A stretch of 64,000 nt of DNA. Origin: Podospora pseudocomata. Taxonomy: Eukaryota > Ascomycota > Sordariomycetes > Sordariales > Podosporaceae. Position 1 is the stretch's first letter; each line of letters begins with the position of its first letter. The notes under the pieces are model-generated. The model ran no database searches and was not told the origin of the DNA. It was given only the letters and a program-made list of their open reading frames with translations. The stretch covers positions 2,170,001 to 2,234,000 of the forward strand of contig NW_026946366.1 in the NCBI RefSeq assembly GCF_035222375.1. Reading direction: 5' to 3'. Position numbers and translations under genes: made by a program. This document shows, in pieces, positions 1 through 10,064 of this stretch.

Positions 1-59
1 TTCTCTCGAATCTTTGCTAGCAGATTACTAAGTACAAACCACATCAGCAAAACCATCCC

Positions 60-2091
60 TCACATAACAATACACGAAGCACGCATAGAAGCCAAAGGAG
101 AAGCTACGTACTCAATAGGCAAATGGCCCCTCCTCCCCTCCGTCAGTGCCAGGTCAATTTTCTGCGTGTTGTATTCATGAGCCCGGAAGTGCTCCTCGAT
201 GATCTCTTGTGCGCCGGGCTCGTCGGCCGAGCGGACTACATAGCCGCATTCCTCGTTTGGACAGACCCACGAGCCGTTTGGCCCTGATGGTGACAAAGTT
301 GGGAGACGTTCGGCTTGGATCACAATGCGAGAAGCACCTGCTGGCAGAGGCAGGAGGGATGCAGGGTCGTCCGGGGTTGCCAGTTGTGAATTTACCTCCG
401 TTTCGACAGAATCGTCGCTGTCTTCATCGTCGTCATCGTGATCCAAATTATCCCCTTCGAAAGACTGGGTGAAACTGCGCTTCCCACCCCGGCTGTCGTA
501 TTCATCCTCGTCTTCGTACAAATCGCTAGCTGGCCGCTTCTTCGACGATGGCCCTGGCCTCAGCGTCGACCGCTTCCCAGAGACGACGTTACGATTCGAA
601 GTAGTTGGGGCGGAGGGCTGCTGTGGTGCCCTCGGGGCTCTGGGTCCCATCCTGCCTCTGCGATACATCTGTGAGGGGATTTCCTCCTCCCTGACGTGCA
701 AAAGCTGCCCGTCCCAGTTTCGCGACGTTGCCTCGAGCCACGTATGGAAGGGGGTCCCGGCCCAGATGTTCGGGTCCAGCCGTGGGAACAAGTCTTTGGC
801 GTAATAAGAGAGAATCTCACGGGATCCATGATAGTCCTTGATCTTAGCTTTGAAATAGACCATATTGAAAATCGTTGATGGCGCCCTAGCATGTAAATCT
901 GGGCTATCTTGAACCACCTCATCAAGGATTCCCAGAAGCCGATCAACCGGAGAATCGGGAACTGCCTGGGCAGCAGGAGAGGCCGACTGTGCTGGGGCCT
1001 GCGGCAGTGGCTGGGGCGTGGCTGACGTCGGCTTTCCGATGTTCAAGTACTTTTCCGGCAGTGGTACCGGACTTTCTACTGGCCTTGACTGAGACTGCGA
1101 AATGGGTCTGCTCGGCAATTTCTGCGAGCGGGTAGGGGCAACTTCGACCATGTCAACATCTTGACCTTGGCTAACCGCTTTGCTCTTCCTTCTCATCCGA
1201 AGGACCTCGTCTTCGGAGTCCTCCAGCTGAGGAGGGGGAGGCACCGGAATGGGCAGCCCCTTAGCTGCGTCCTCAACCCGTTTTTCAAGCTCCTGGTTTG
1301 CGTTAGCGTTTAAACCTCAGACATAGAACGTTATACTTGCCGGGTGCTTCGAAATGAGCCACTGCGCAAATTGTGTCGGCTTCCAGTCGAGCTGGTTCTC
1401 TTTCTTAAAGTGCGAGATGAAGAACTCGGCCCACTTGTCGCACAGAGCCTCCACCTCGTCCCTCACAATGCCGCTTCCAATCTTGACAGCATAATGCAGA
1501 AAGATCTGGTCGAGAGACAACGGGGGCGGCTGCTTTCTTCCGCTTTTCTTGCAGAGCTTGACCAACTTATGGTGATCGTCGTGGGCAACAAAGACACGAT
1601 AGTAAAGGTTTGCTGCTTCGGCCACTTCCCGATACATAGGAAGGTACTTCCTGGATGGTTGGATTTCGAACCAACCAGAAGTACCGGACACCCAGAGGGC
1701 GAACGGCTCATCACTAATGGAGTACTTGGTTGAGTCTGTGATTTCGAGATGTACACCCTTGACCACGGGAATTTTGACACCTGACGTTGATGGTCAGCCA
1801 TAAGAGTCTCTGAAGGAATGAAGTGAGCACACATTTCTTGGTTTCTTCGTCGATTTCAAGCAATCCGCGAATCACCAAAGGTCCTTCTGAATGAACCATG
1901 AGGGGGTTGGCGAGTGTTTTGCCATCTTTCCGATAAATAATAGCGTCCGAGAGGACAAAACAGGGCCATTCGCCCTCGTCGGGGCCGAGTTCGACCGACG
2001 TCAGGGCTGCGCTCTCCTTGACATAATGAACAGAGTCGTGATCGACGGACTCAGAGCGCCTTGAACGCCCTGGCCGTCCGGGGCGTGGCAT
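60..2091 (-). CDS. RFTS-domain protein (Raf2/DIM-7-like candidate)
   Basis: Three exons (2091-1833, 1780-1337, 1264-60) give about 635 aa. Intron 1 (52 nt) has a GTGTGC donor and a CTGAC branch; intron 2 (72 nt) starts GTATAAC and contains GCTAACG. Residues of about 15-235 resemble the replication-foci targeting (RFTS) domain found in DNMT1 and in fission yeast Raf2, with motifs such as EWPCFVLSDAIIY and PLVIRGLLEIDEET. The middle is low-complexity (Pro/Gln, then acidic DHDDDDEDSDDS). Near the C-terminus is a CX4C-X18-HX3H zinc-finger-like motif beginning WVCPNEEC. In fungi this family is linked to the Clr4/DIM-5 heterochromatin complex, so a nuclear role in H3K9 methylation is inferred, not shown. 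The ATG at 2091 was chosen because it opens the frame into the RFTS region. The gene is head-to-head with pus4. Family call fairly sure; orthology to Raf2 or DIM-7 is tentative. Confidence 0.75.
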
Positions 2092-2507
2092 CGAGAGCTT
2101 GCTTGGAAAAGAATCGCCAACTGGTGTCAGAATTTGGAGGGGTCGTGCGTGTGAGGATAAGAATGAAGCTGAATATTGAGGTCGAGACGCGGAAGGAAGG
2201 CTGTCTGGAAGGCAGGTAGCGGGCGGTATCCTTGACGCGGTTGGTTGTCAAGCCACACGCGTTAAGTGGAAGGTGCCCCACTACTCCACTTATATGTACC
2301 GTCTCATCTGATAACGATAACAACTCTTCCCCTGGTTCCTCAGCTCCATCAAAAACTTTAAGCTCGACCGCGACGCCGCCAATTCCACCCAAACCGAATG
2401 CGCTTGTCCCAAAACCAGCTGCGCAACCCCAATTGAGCCCCGGCAGGGTCGCAACTCTCTCACCAACCCCTCGCATGCCCCTTTTCCGGCCCACGCCACT
2501 CCTGAAA
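2092..2507. promoter_or_regulatory. Divergent promoter region, RFTS gene / pus4
   Basis: About 0.4 kb separates two head-to-head start codons. It contains two adjacent GATAA motifs (2309-2320) and a TATA-like ttatatg near 2290. The frame of pus4 stays open upstream to about 2232 but holds no ATG before 2475, so most of this is read as promoter and 5' leader. Confidence 0.5.
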
Positions 2508-3833
2508 ATGGCCACATCCACAGGAGGCAAGATCCTCGAAGGCGTCTTCGGAATCAACAAACCCATCGGCATCTCCTCCGCCCAGGTAATCCGCGACTGC
2601 CAAAACTTTTTCGACCCCTCCGCTCGCTTCGCCCCCGCCCTCGAGCAGGTCCGCGAGCAGCGCGACAAAGAGTCCAAGTACCAGCGCAACCGCCGCCGCC
2701 GGTTCCCCAACAAGGTCCAGACCAAAATCGGCCACGGCGGCACCCTCGACCCCCTAGCCGGCGGTGTCCTGATCCTCGGAGTCGGAAAAGGCACCAAGTC
2801 CCTTCAGCAATTCCTCCTCTGCACCAAGACCTACGAAACAGTTGTCGTCTTCGGCGCCAGCACCGATACCTACGACCGGCTGGGCAAGATCATCAAGAAG
2901 GGCGACTATTCCAACGTCACCCGCGATGCCGTCCAGAAAGGGCTGGAACCGTTCCGGGGGAAATACAGACAAATGCCGCCCTTGTACTCCTCCCTCAAAA
3001 TGAACGGCAAACCCCTCTACGAATACGCCCGCGAAGGCAAGCCGATCCCCCGTGAGATTGAAACTCGAGAAGTCGAAGTGTCCGAACTCGAGCTGGTAGA
3101 ATGGTACGAACCCGGCACGCACAAGCACTACTGGCCCGACGAGGAAGCCGGCCAGGCAGAAAAGGACGTCGCCCAGTCCGTCTGGCGCGTGGCCAAGGCG
3201 CAGGAGGACGGAGGGGAGGAATCAGCCGCCAAGATGGCCGCAGAGGAAGAGAGTAAAGCCCTCGAGGAGTTCAACTCCAAAAAGCGCGCCGCCGAGGAAG
3301 CAGTCGACGGCCTTGTCAGCGACGAGACACGTGCCTCCAAGAGGGCAAAGAACGAGGAGGGAAACCCAGAAGACACCCTCATGTCGGGGGCTCTTGAAGT
3401 CAAAAAGGAGAAGCTGACCCAACCCCCCAAGGGAAGGGGCTCAGATCTTGTGCCTGTCAGACCAGATGACATGCCTGCCCCGTGGGAAGGCAAGGGCCCG
3501 CCGGCAGCCAAGATCCGCATGACGGTCACGTCTGGGTTTTACGTCCGGAGTTTGTGCCATGATCTCGGGGAGAAGTTGGGATGCGGGGCCATGATGGCGG
3601 AGCTGGTCCGTACCAGGCAGGGGCAGTTCACGCTTGGGGGGGCTAATTGTCTCGAGTATGACGATTTGCTTAGAGGTGAGGAGGTTTGGGGGCCACAGGT
3701 GGAGAGCATGCTTGACAAGTGGAACGCCCGGCCGGGAGAGATCCAGGAACCGACTGTTGAAAATGGGGGTATCAAGGTTGAGTCCGAGACAGTGCCGGCG
3801 AGGGAGGAGGAGCCGGTTGCTGCTAGCGGTTAA
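2508..3833 (+). CDS. pus4: tRNA pseudouridine-55 synthase (Pus4/TruB family)
   Basis: An intronless gene of 441 aa that isomerises U55 of the tRNA T-loop to pseudouridine; the yeast enzyme acts in nucleus and mitochondria. The TruB core opens with FGINKPIGISSAQVI. The catalytic-site motif GHGGTLDPLAGG sits at residues 76-86, with the predicted catalytic Asp at 81. KMNGKPLYEYAREGK and, near the end, the substrate-cleft motif SGFYVRSLCHDLG follow. A Lys/Glu-rich insertion of about 100 residues (about 230-330) splits the core, as in other fungal Pus4 proteins. The ATG at 2508 has a good context (aaaATGG); an in-frame ATG at 2475 with poorer context would add 11 residues. It ends tail-to-tail with the Sec2-like gene. 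Confidence 0.9.
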   Translation: MATSTGGKILEGVFGINKPIGISSAQVIRDCQNFFDPSARFAPALEQVREQRDKESKYQRNRRRRFPNKVQTKIGHGGTLDPLAGGVLILGVGKGTKSLQQFLLCTKTYETVVVFGASTDTYDRLGKIIKKGDYSNVTRDAVQKGLEPFRGKYRQMPPLYSSLKMNGKPLYEYAREGKPIPREIETREVEVSELELVEWYEPGTHKHYWPDEEAGQAEKDVAQSVWRVAKAQEDGGEESAAKMAAEEESKALEEFNSKKRAAEEAVDGLVSDETRASKRAKNEEGNPEDTLMSGALEVKKEKLTQPPKGRGSDLVPVRPDDMPAPWEGKGPPAAKIRMTVTSGFYVRSLCHDLGEKLGCGAMMAELVRTRQGQFTLGGANCLEYDDLLRGEEVWGPQVESMLDKWNARPGEIQEPTVENGGIKVESETVPAREEEPVAASG

Positions 3834-4423
3834 AAAGAATCTGATGGTGGACATAGAAAGTGATGAGACAAAATACAATACCCGGGCTGATGGAATTGCC
3901 CCCGTTCAATTAGTACATTTAAACAGACGTTGATATGCAGTGGGGAGCCCCCCCACAAACCACCCTTGTCGATCAAGAGCCGCATTTCTTAGCTTCAGTC
4001 TGGGGTTGCCGGGATGTCCTGCTTTTGGAGGCTTGGCAAGGGTCCTTTTCATGCACGTCATCTTGTCGACGTCAAGAGTTGGGATTTCTCATTCGAGAGG
4101 AAAGTTCAGTTCTAGACAACAGTGATATGCCTGATCAGAAATGAATTATATTACTGACTATCCCAAAACTCCAGATGTCTGCCCCAATATGCCAAGTTAT
4201 CCATGATGACCATCCCAATCATCCCCAAACCTCCGTTAACCTTGGTATCATGTGTTTTCCCAAAGATAAATAACACCCGTTTCCCTTCCATTCAGCATTA
4301 AAATCTTCCATCCTGTCTTCGACATGAGTCAACCGTTGAGTTCCTCCAACTTCAGTCTCCCATCTCATCGTCTTTCGTATTAAAACCACCGCCCAACCCT
4401 CCCATCACTATCCTTCCATCCCC
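3834..4423. other. Convergent intergenic region
   Basis: 3' flanks of pus4 and the Sec2-like gene. Short open frames here show no protein-like composition. Nothing else seen. Confidence 0.5.
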
Positions 4424-5437
4424 CTACGCCTCCCCCTCCCCCAGCACCCCCCTAACCCGTCCAATCCTCTCCACCCCCCTCTCCAGCACCTCCAACCGCC
4501 TCCTCCTCTCCCCCTCCCGTCCCACCAACTCCCCAACCCTCTTCTCCAGCTCCGCCCTCGCTCTCCTCTCGCTCGCAACCATCTCATTCGCCTGCTCAAA
4601 CAAACTCACGCTCAGCTCCTCCACCTCCCTACTCGTCTGATTCAACCTCTTCTCCACCTCCACCCTCCTCGCCTGCTCCCTCCCCAACGCCGTCAGCAAA
4701 TCCCCCGTCGTCATTTGCCCCGACTCTGGAGGAGTCGCTAGACTAGGAAGATTATAAAGCGTCGCAGAAGGTGGCACACTAGGTATAGGTGAACGAGGCG
4801 AGACCGGAATCGAAGGCAAAGGCTTCAAATTACTCGTCGATTTCCTCAACGACAACAGCGCAGAAATCCTCGTTGCGGCGGCAGGAAGAAATGATGTTCT
4901 TGACGGCGAAGGAAGGGCCGATGTTACCGAACTAGGAGGGGTAGGCAAAGGGGAGCCTTCCTGAAGGAAGGTTTGTTTCTGCTGTTGGTGTTGTTGGGGT
5001 TGTTTCTGCGGTGAAGGGGACGAGGAGGATGTTGTTGGCGATGAGGAAGAAGCCGCCGACGGGGAGCTAGGAGTTGACGATCTCGACTCTGATGACAACT
5101 GAGCGCGGAGCTTCGTCAGCTCGTCTTCGTAGTCGGCCCATCGGTCGACCGCTGCTGAGGCCTTTGCGTTGAGGAGTTTGATCTGGGATTGGAGCTCGGT
5201 GATTTGCTTCTGGGCGGAGAGGAGGGCGGCTTGGGTTTGCTGGTAGGCGGGAAGGGAGGGGAGGGAGAGGGGGGTGCCGCAGGTTGGGCAGCTTCGGCTT
5301 GTCGTCGCGGCGGTGCTGGTGCTGGGTGTGGTGTCGTCGGTGCCATCGCTGTCGATGTCTGCTGGCCCTGTTGCTGTTCGTGGCCTTGTCCCTGTTGTTT
5401 CTGGGGTTGTGGGTGTCATGACCTCGGTGGCGGTCAT
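4424..5437 (-). CDS. Sec2-domain coiled-coil protein (Rab GEF-like)
   Basis: An intronless gene of 337 aa. The N-terminus is Thr/Pro-rich and carries a CPTCG dyad at about residue 50. A coiled coil follows (QTQAALLSAQKQITELQSQ), then a Ser/Gln-rich linker. Residues 245-310 form a second, strongly charged coiled coil containing ELSVSLFEQANEMVASE, the hallmark of the Sec2/Rabin8 guanine-nucleotide-exchange domain. Sec2 activates the Rab Sec4 on secretory vesicles, so a role in polarised exocytosis is the natural inference. The protein is much shorter than yeast Sec2 and the domain lies at the C-terminus, so it may be a regulator or paralogue rather than the main exchange factor. The ATG at 5437 follows acaacc. 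Confidence 0.7.
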   Translation of the reverse strand: MTATEVMTPTTPETTGTRPRTATGPADIDSDGTDDTTPSTSTAATTSRSCPTCGTPLSLPSLPAYQQTQAALLSAQKQITELQSQIKLLNAKASAAVDRWADYEDELTKLRAQLSSESRSSTPSSPSAASSSSPTTSSSSPSPQKQPQQHQQQKQTFLQEGSPLPTPPSSVTSALPSPSRTSFLPAAATRISALLSLRKSTSNLKPLPSIPVSPRSPIPSVPPSATLYNLPSLATPPESGQMTTGDLLTALGREQARRVEVEKRLNQTSREVEELSVSLFEQANEMVASERRARAELEKRVGELVGREGERRRRLEVLERGVERIGRVRGVLGEGEA

Positions 5438-6247
5438 GGTTGTGTATCACCGCGCGGCGGCCGTCGGTGTGTCGTCGCAAGTTGGGAGACTATCACGGAA
5501 GTTTGTTTCGTCGAAGTGTAAGGGTGTAGGTGGCAGGAGAGGCGACGTCGTCTTTGATGTTTGTTTGCCATGAGCTGGAATGAAAAAGAGGGCGGCTAGG
5601 CAATGGAAGGAAGCGTTGGTGGCTGCGTCTCGGCTTGGCATGCGAGGTTTGCAGGGATCCAGCGCTCCCCCCTCCACCAGGGCCAACATCGTCATGGACA
5701 TGCGCATTATAGATCGGCAACCAATCCGAGAAATCGTCGAGTGGAATTTTATGTCACTAACGCTGAGTAGCTGCAGGTACCGCTTCATCCCGTTCTATTC
5801 GCTATGGAACATCTCGTCCCGCGGGTGGCTTGGACATGGGCTTTCGTCCGTGTGCTCATGCAAAGTGAGCCCGCCATCCGCTTTGTTTCCCTTAAACCCC
5901 TCGGCAGTCTGCTGCCGTCCTCCACGATCAAAAGTGTAACATATTATGTAGACATTAATCTGAGATAAACAGATGCTTAGCTCTCGCTGGTCTTTGCTTG
6001 AACCAACCCGCTAATGCTCTCTCGTATGTGGTGACTTTTGATTCAGATCCCAACATGTCTGATCAGATGACTGAGGTTGCCCGTGGATGTGGTGAGCGAG
6101 GCTTACCCAGCCTCGTTCATACGGCCGGCCGGTCTTTGGCCTCGCATTTCGTCTTCAATGCCAGCCTTTTCAAACATCCGATCACAATGGTCAATACGAT
6201 CTCCAGATGTTTCTCATCCTTGCTCGACAGAGTGAGTCCCCCTCTCT
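5438..6247. other. Intergenic region
   Basis: Upstream flank of the Sec2-like gene and downstream flank of csl4, both on the minus strand. Open frames on both strands lack domain-like sequence. No RNA gene or repeat seen. Confidence 0.45.
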
Positions 6248-6961
6248 TCAATATGGCTTCGCAACCTTTCTCAACTCAGTCAAGCCGGTCTCCGGGTCCC
6301 GGTACTCCTTCCAACTGACAGGATGCATCGCATTGCCGGCTTCACTCGTGGCTAAAATAACACCCAGCTCATTACGAGCAGTGGAAAGATAATAGTTAGC
6401 CTGGTCACCCAGTGAGATCTGTTTACAATGTTAGCAAACTGTTTGATGTTTCAATGACCACACAAAAGCACATACCACTTCAGCCCTGACGATATCCCCC
6501 GGTCTGAAGCTCTCATAGATCTTGACCCTGTCCTTCTCTGTAGCCCTGACATCCTGCACACGGATCAAGCCCTGCCATTCAGCATCCAGCACCGTGTCGC
6601 CGCACACCAGTATCGCAACAACAGCCTGCCTCGGTGTGATGCGAATCACTCTGCAGAGCACCACATTCCCTACCTCGGGCAGCACCTCGCGCTTCTTTTG
6701 GCCGGCGTGGTCGGAGCCCGCGGACCGCGTGGGGACCGTCACCGAGATTGTGGGGAGCTCCGCAGGGGCCGGGGCCGGTGTGATTTTTGTGAGCCGCTTT
6801 ACTGGTCCTGGAGCTTTAGCAGGTTGAGCGATGTGTACTGTGCCCATGAGCGAAGCATGAACGTTGTGATTGTGAATGTGAGTCCCTGGCCCGGGCTGGT
6901 ATCTGGATGTTGAACCCAAGAGCTGGCCTGGGATGGCCAAGGTGGGGTTTGATGTTGTCAT
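6248..6961 (-). CDS. csl4: Exosome complex subunit Csl4
   Basis: Two exons (6961-6476, 6418-6248) give 218 aa. The 57-nt intron has a GTATGT donor, a GCTAAC branch and a CAG acceptor. The N-terminal domain (AIPGQLLGSTSRYQPGPGTH) and the central S1-type OB fold (GNVVLCRVIRITPRQAVVAI, then FRPGDIVRAEV across the splice) are typical of Csl4/EXOSC1. The C-terminus ends with the zinc-ribbon-region motif PVSWKEYRDPETG. Csl4 caps the 3'-5' RNA exosome in nucleus and cytoplasm. In yeast the C-terminal domain carries zinc-binding Cys residues; here the matching segment has none that I can see. It shares a promoter region with erg2. Confidence 0.92.
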
Positions 6962-7516
6962 GATAGCGAGTGTCCTTATCGCCCTTCAACTCGCTTCTGT
7001 CGCAATGGAGGGGTTTTCAAAACAACTGCTTTGAAAACTGGATCGGAAAGTGCCGCCTGAGGTGTGGAAAATTCGATATGCCAGATGTGAGTGCCGTTGG
7101 TTTGAAAAGAAAGTGAGAGCTACCAAGTGATGAGAGCCTTGGCATATGTCGGGAATGCGATATCCGGATGGTTCGACAGTTTCTGTCAGCGCGAGTTGGA
7201 GGCCGAAAAAAAGATGCAATCCTGCTTGCCAAGCCGATTCTGCCAGCGCAAGGGTCCTGTGGGTCTTTATCTTTGCGTATCCGTTGGTCCAGCTCATCTG
7301 ATAACTCCACAGGAGCTCGAGCTAAACCCCGGTCTAGCCCGCTCACCGCCCACTCTGAGCCAGCGCAACGGTAAAGGGGAAGTGATGTGCGATGCGCGCG
7401 ACAGCTCGCGCTTTTGAATTTCCTATACAATTAGTGGGCTCAATTCCTTTTTTTCTTCCTTTCTCTCTTTCCCCTTCATCCCTCTCCTCCTTGCCTTTGT
7501 ATCCCCAAACATCACA
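6962..7516. promoter_or_regulatory. Divergent promoter, csl4 / erg2
   Basis: 555 bp between two start codons. The erg2 side ends in a strongly pyrimidine-rich tract (about 7447-7492), a common feature just upstream of well-expressed fungal genes. Confidence 0.5.
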
Positions 7517-8305
7517 ATGGCACCCAAATCCTCTTCCCCGGCCAAGAAGGCCACCGCCTGTGCTTGCAGCCAGAAGAGCTGCTGCAGCAGTCTCACTACC
7601 TTCTTCAAGTGGTTCGCCATCCTCTTCGCCGTCCTGGCTCCCATCTTCTACGTCCTCGACCAAAACGTCGACAAGTTCTACGTCTTCAACCTCCCCCAGC
7701 TCGATGCCGTCACCAAGGCCGCCATCAACGCCCACCCCGGCGACACCAAGGCCATGGTCAAGTACATCGTCGACGAGCTCAAGGCCGACGTGACCGTCAG
7801 CCGCTACGTCAACACCGATGAGCAGTGGGTATTCAACAACGCCGGCGGCGCCATGGGAGCCATGTACATCATCCATGCCAGTAAGTCTATTTGCTTTTCC
7901 ATCCTCCCAATATTGCATAACCTAACATTAAACCCCCCAGGTTTCACCGAATACCTCATCATCTTCGGCACCGCCATCGGCACAGAAGGCCACACGGGCC
8001 GCCACACCGCCGACGACTACTTCCACATCCTCACCGGCACCCAAACCGCCTACGTCCCCGGCGAGTACGAGCCCGAGGTCTACCCCCCGGGAACCATCCA
8101 CCACCTCCGCCGCGGCGACGTCAAGCAGTACCGCATGCCCGAGTCCTGCTTCGCCCTCGAGTACGCGCGCGGGTGGATCCCCCCCATGCTCTTTTTCGGC
8201 TTCGCCGACGGTCTCTTCAGCACGCTGGACTTCCCCACCTTGTGGAGGACGACGTATCTTACTGCTGAGCAAATGTTGGGGAATCTTGTCAAGGGCAAGT
8301 TTTAA
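7517..8305 (+). CDS. erg2: Sterol C8-isomerase Erg2
   Basis: Two exons (7517-7880, 7941-8305) give 242 aa. Erg2 moves the sterol double bond from C8 to C7 in ergosterol synthesis in the ER membrane and is related to the sigma-1 receptor. A Cys-rich start (CACSQKSCC) precedes one membrane segment at about residues 31-47. The lumenal or cytosolic cupin-like domain contains WVFNNAGGAMGAMYIIHAS, EGHTGRHTADDYFHILTG and QTAYVPGEYEPEVYPPGT. A second hydrophobic stretch, WIPPMLFFGFADGL, lies near the C-terminus. The 60-nt intron (GTAAGT, CTAAC, CAG) is a multiple of three and has no stop. The ATG context is cacaATGG. Confidence 0.95.
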   Translation: MAPKSSSPAKKATACACSQKSCCSSLTTFFKWFAILFAVLAPIFYVLDQNVDKFYVFNLPQLDAVTKAAINAHPGDTKAMVKYIVDELKADVTVSRYVNTDEQWVFNNAGGAMGAMYIIHASKSICFSILPILHNLTLNPPGFTEYLIIFGTAIGTEGHTGRHTADDYFHILTGTQTAYVPGEYEPEVYPPGTIHHLRRGDVKQYRMPESCFALEYARGWIPPMLFFGFADGLFSTLDFPTLWRTTYLTAEQMLGNLVKGKF

Positions 8306-9168
8306 GGGGATTGTGAGAAAGTGATAGACGGGGGGGGTGTATATAAAATCTTTTTTCTTGTACTAGTACGATAATATATTAGACAAAAGAAGGAAGGGGA
8401 ATTATATGACTGGGAACATAATGGATTGGATTGGGTTGGAACGCGGCATGGGATAAATGCCAGTGGTCAATTCGATGGGTTCAAAAATGGAATAATATGA
8501 ATAATTCATCTAAGAGTTTTTATGCTGGGACAGTTAAAAAAAATTGTTTAAATGCACCCACCGCAGCCACTGATGAACGCTGGATATCTTTGGTGGGTTA
8601 GGGTTGGGCATTCACATCTCACTTGCTCAAACTTACCAATCTAAGTTTTCCACATTCTTTTGGTCAGTCCGTCAGATGTTCACTTTGCTTATCGAGCGAG
8701 TAGTTATCGAAAGTCAGAGTAACTCGGTGCTAGTATTGGTGCTGATAACAAAGTCTGATATTTATTGACATGAGAAACTCGGCCTATCTTACTTGCTTCA
8801 GCTTTTTTCCATCTCTTCACATGTGACAATAATCATGTTGCTTTATTACTATATATCATCGGAGCGTTAACCCCCCGGGCGCAAAAAGGTCAAGACCTGG
8901 AAAAAAAAGAATATTGAGGTTCGTGGGAGGGAGCGGTTAGAGAGTATGGAAAGGTCAAGTAAGTCCCTGCTCTATGAGAACGTGTGATAACGAATCCTGG
9001 TCTTTGGTGAATTGCGTTGCGAGTTCTTGACTTGCAGCTTCCCCAATACCTATCACAGGGCTTTTTCATTCTACACATAGTTTTCATGAAATTGACTCTC
9101 ATTCCCATTGACCTGCCGACTTGCATGCACCCTTATCCATGATATCCCAACGAACAACTCAACACCAT

Positions 9169-9209
9169 CACTCACTCACTCACTCACTCACTCTCTCTCT
9201 CTCTCTCTC
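9169..9209. repeat. CACT then CT microsatellite
   Basis: About six tandem CACT units run directly into a CT dinucleotide tract in the erg2-nmr gap. Confidence 0.85.
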
Positions 9210-9552
9210 CCGATCTAAAAACAAAAAAATACAGATGGCTCGACTCTGTTCCTATTCCTACCCCCATTCTCAAATTATTTAAAATTATTTATCGTATGAC
9301 GCGTCTGAAAATGGGGTAAGAGATATATATATACACGGAAAAGAACAAAATATCGTGTTGAGCAGTTTTGCTCGCTTTACTTTTAGATGAACCACCCCCC
9401 CTCCCATCCCAAACTTTTGATAGCCCATTCATTCATTTGCCCTTTCAAGCCATTCATCCATCCTTTCATCCCCATGATTTTGAACTCGACAAAAAACCCA
9501 AAAAAAGGAGCATCCCATATATCCCTCCCCCTCAATCCAACTTCATTTGGTA

Positions 9553-9555
<3 letters not shown>

Positions 9556-9586
<31 letters not shown>
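9556..9586. repeat. (GAT)10 microsatellite
   Basis: Ten tandem GAT units in non-coding sequence downstream of nmr (probably beyond or within its 3' UTR). Confidence 0.9.
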
Positions 9587-10064
9587 TGAAAAAGTTTAGA
9601 AAAATAAAATAATAAAAAAACGCCTATATAAACACACACATATGAGATGTGGGATAAAAAAAGACAAAATGAAAACCCGCCATCATTGTTACATGACTCT
9701 GGTCGTTTCCATCCCGTGAAATAACAAAAGGGGAAAGAGAAACAAGATGTCTTCACACATCCCATCTGGATCCAACCAAATCCCAATCGTCGATTTGCTT
9801 TTTGCTTTTGATAACCCCCCCCCCCTGGTCAAGACCATGCTCATTGAACTCGCTTTCGCGCGCCCGCCATGACGACAGCAGAAAATGCTGATAGGAAAGC
9901 AGTTCCTCCAAAAAAACAAAAAAACAAAAAACAAAACCGTTTTTTTTGTGGCCGCAGTCGCTAATCTCTCCGTCTGACCAAGAAAAAAGATACGGAAAAG
10001 CTCCACATCGAAAAGCTTAAACAACCCCCCCTCCCAAAAATAGAACGAAGCCGTTTTGCGCCCC

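Larger units (their letters stand above)
8306..10064. other. Convergent intergenic region, erg2 / nmr
   Basis: 1.76 kb of AT-rich sequence between the tails of erg2 and nmr, with many homopolymer runs and two microsatellites (listed separately). No open frame with protein-like composition. Confidence 0.5.

Noticed and set aside
1660-1680. B-box-like sequence on the minus strand
   Set aside because: It has an extra base in the loop and lies inside the RFTS-protein exon.
2232-2507. N-terminal extension of Pus4
   Set aside because: The frame is open but has no ATG before 2475 and reads like leader sequence; only the 11-residue extension from 2475 remains possible.
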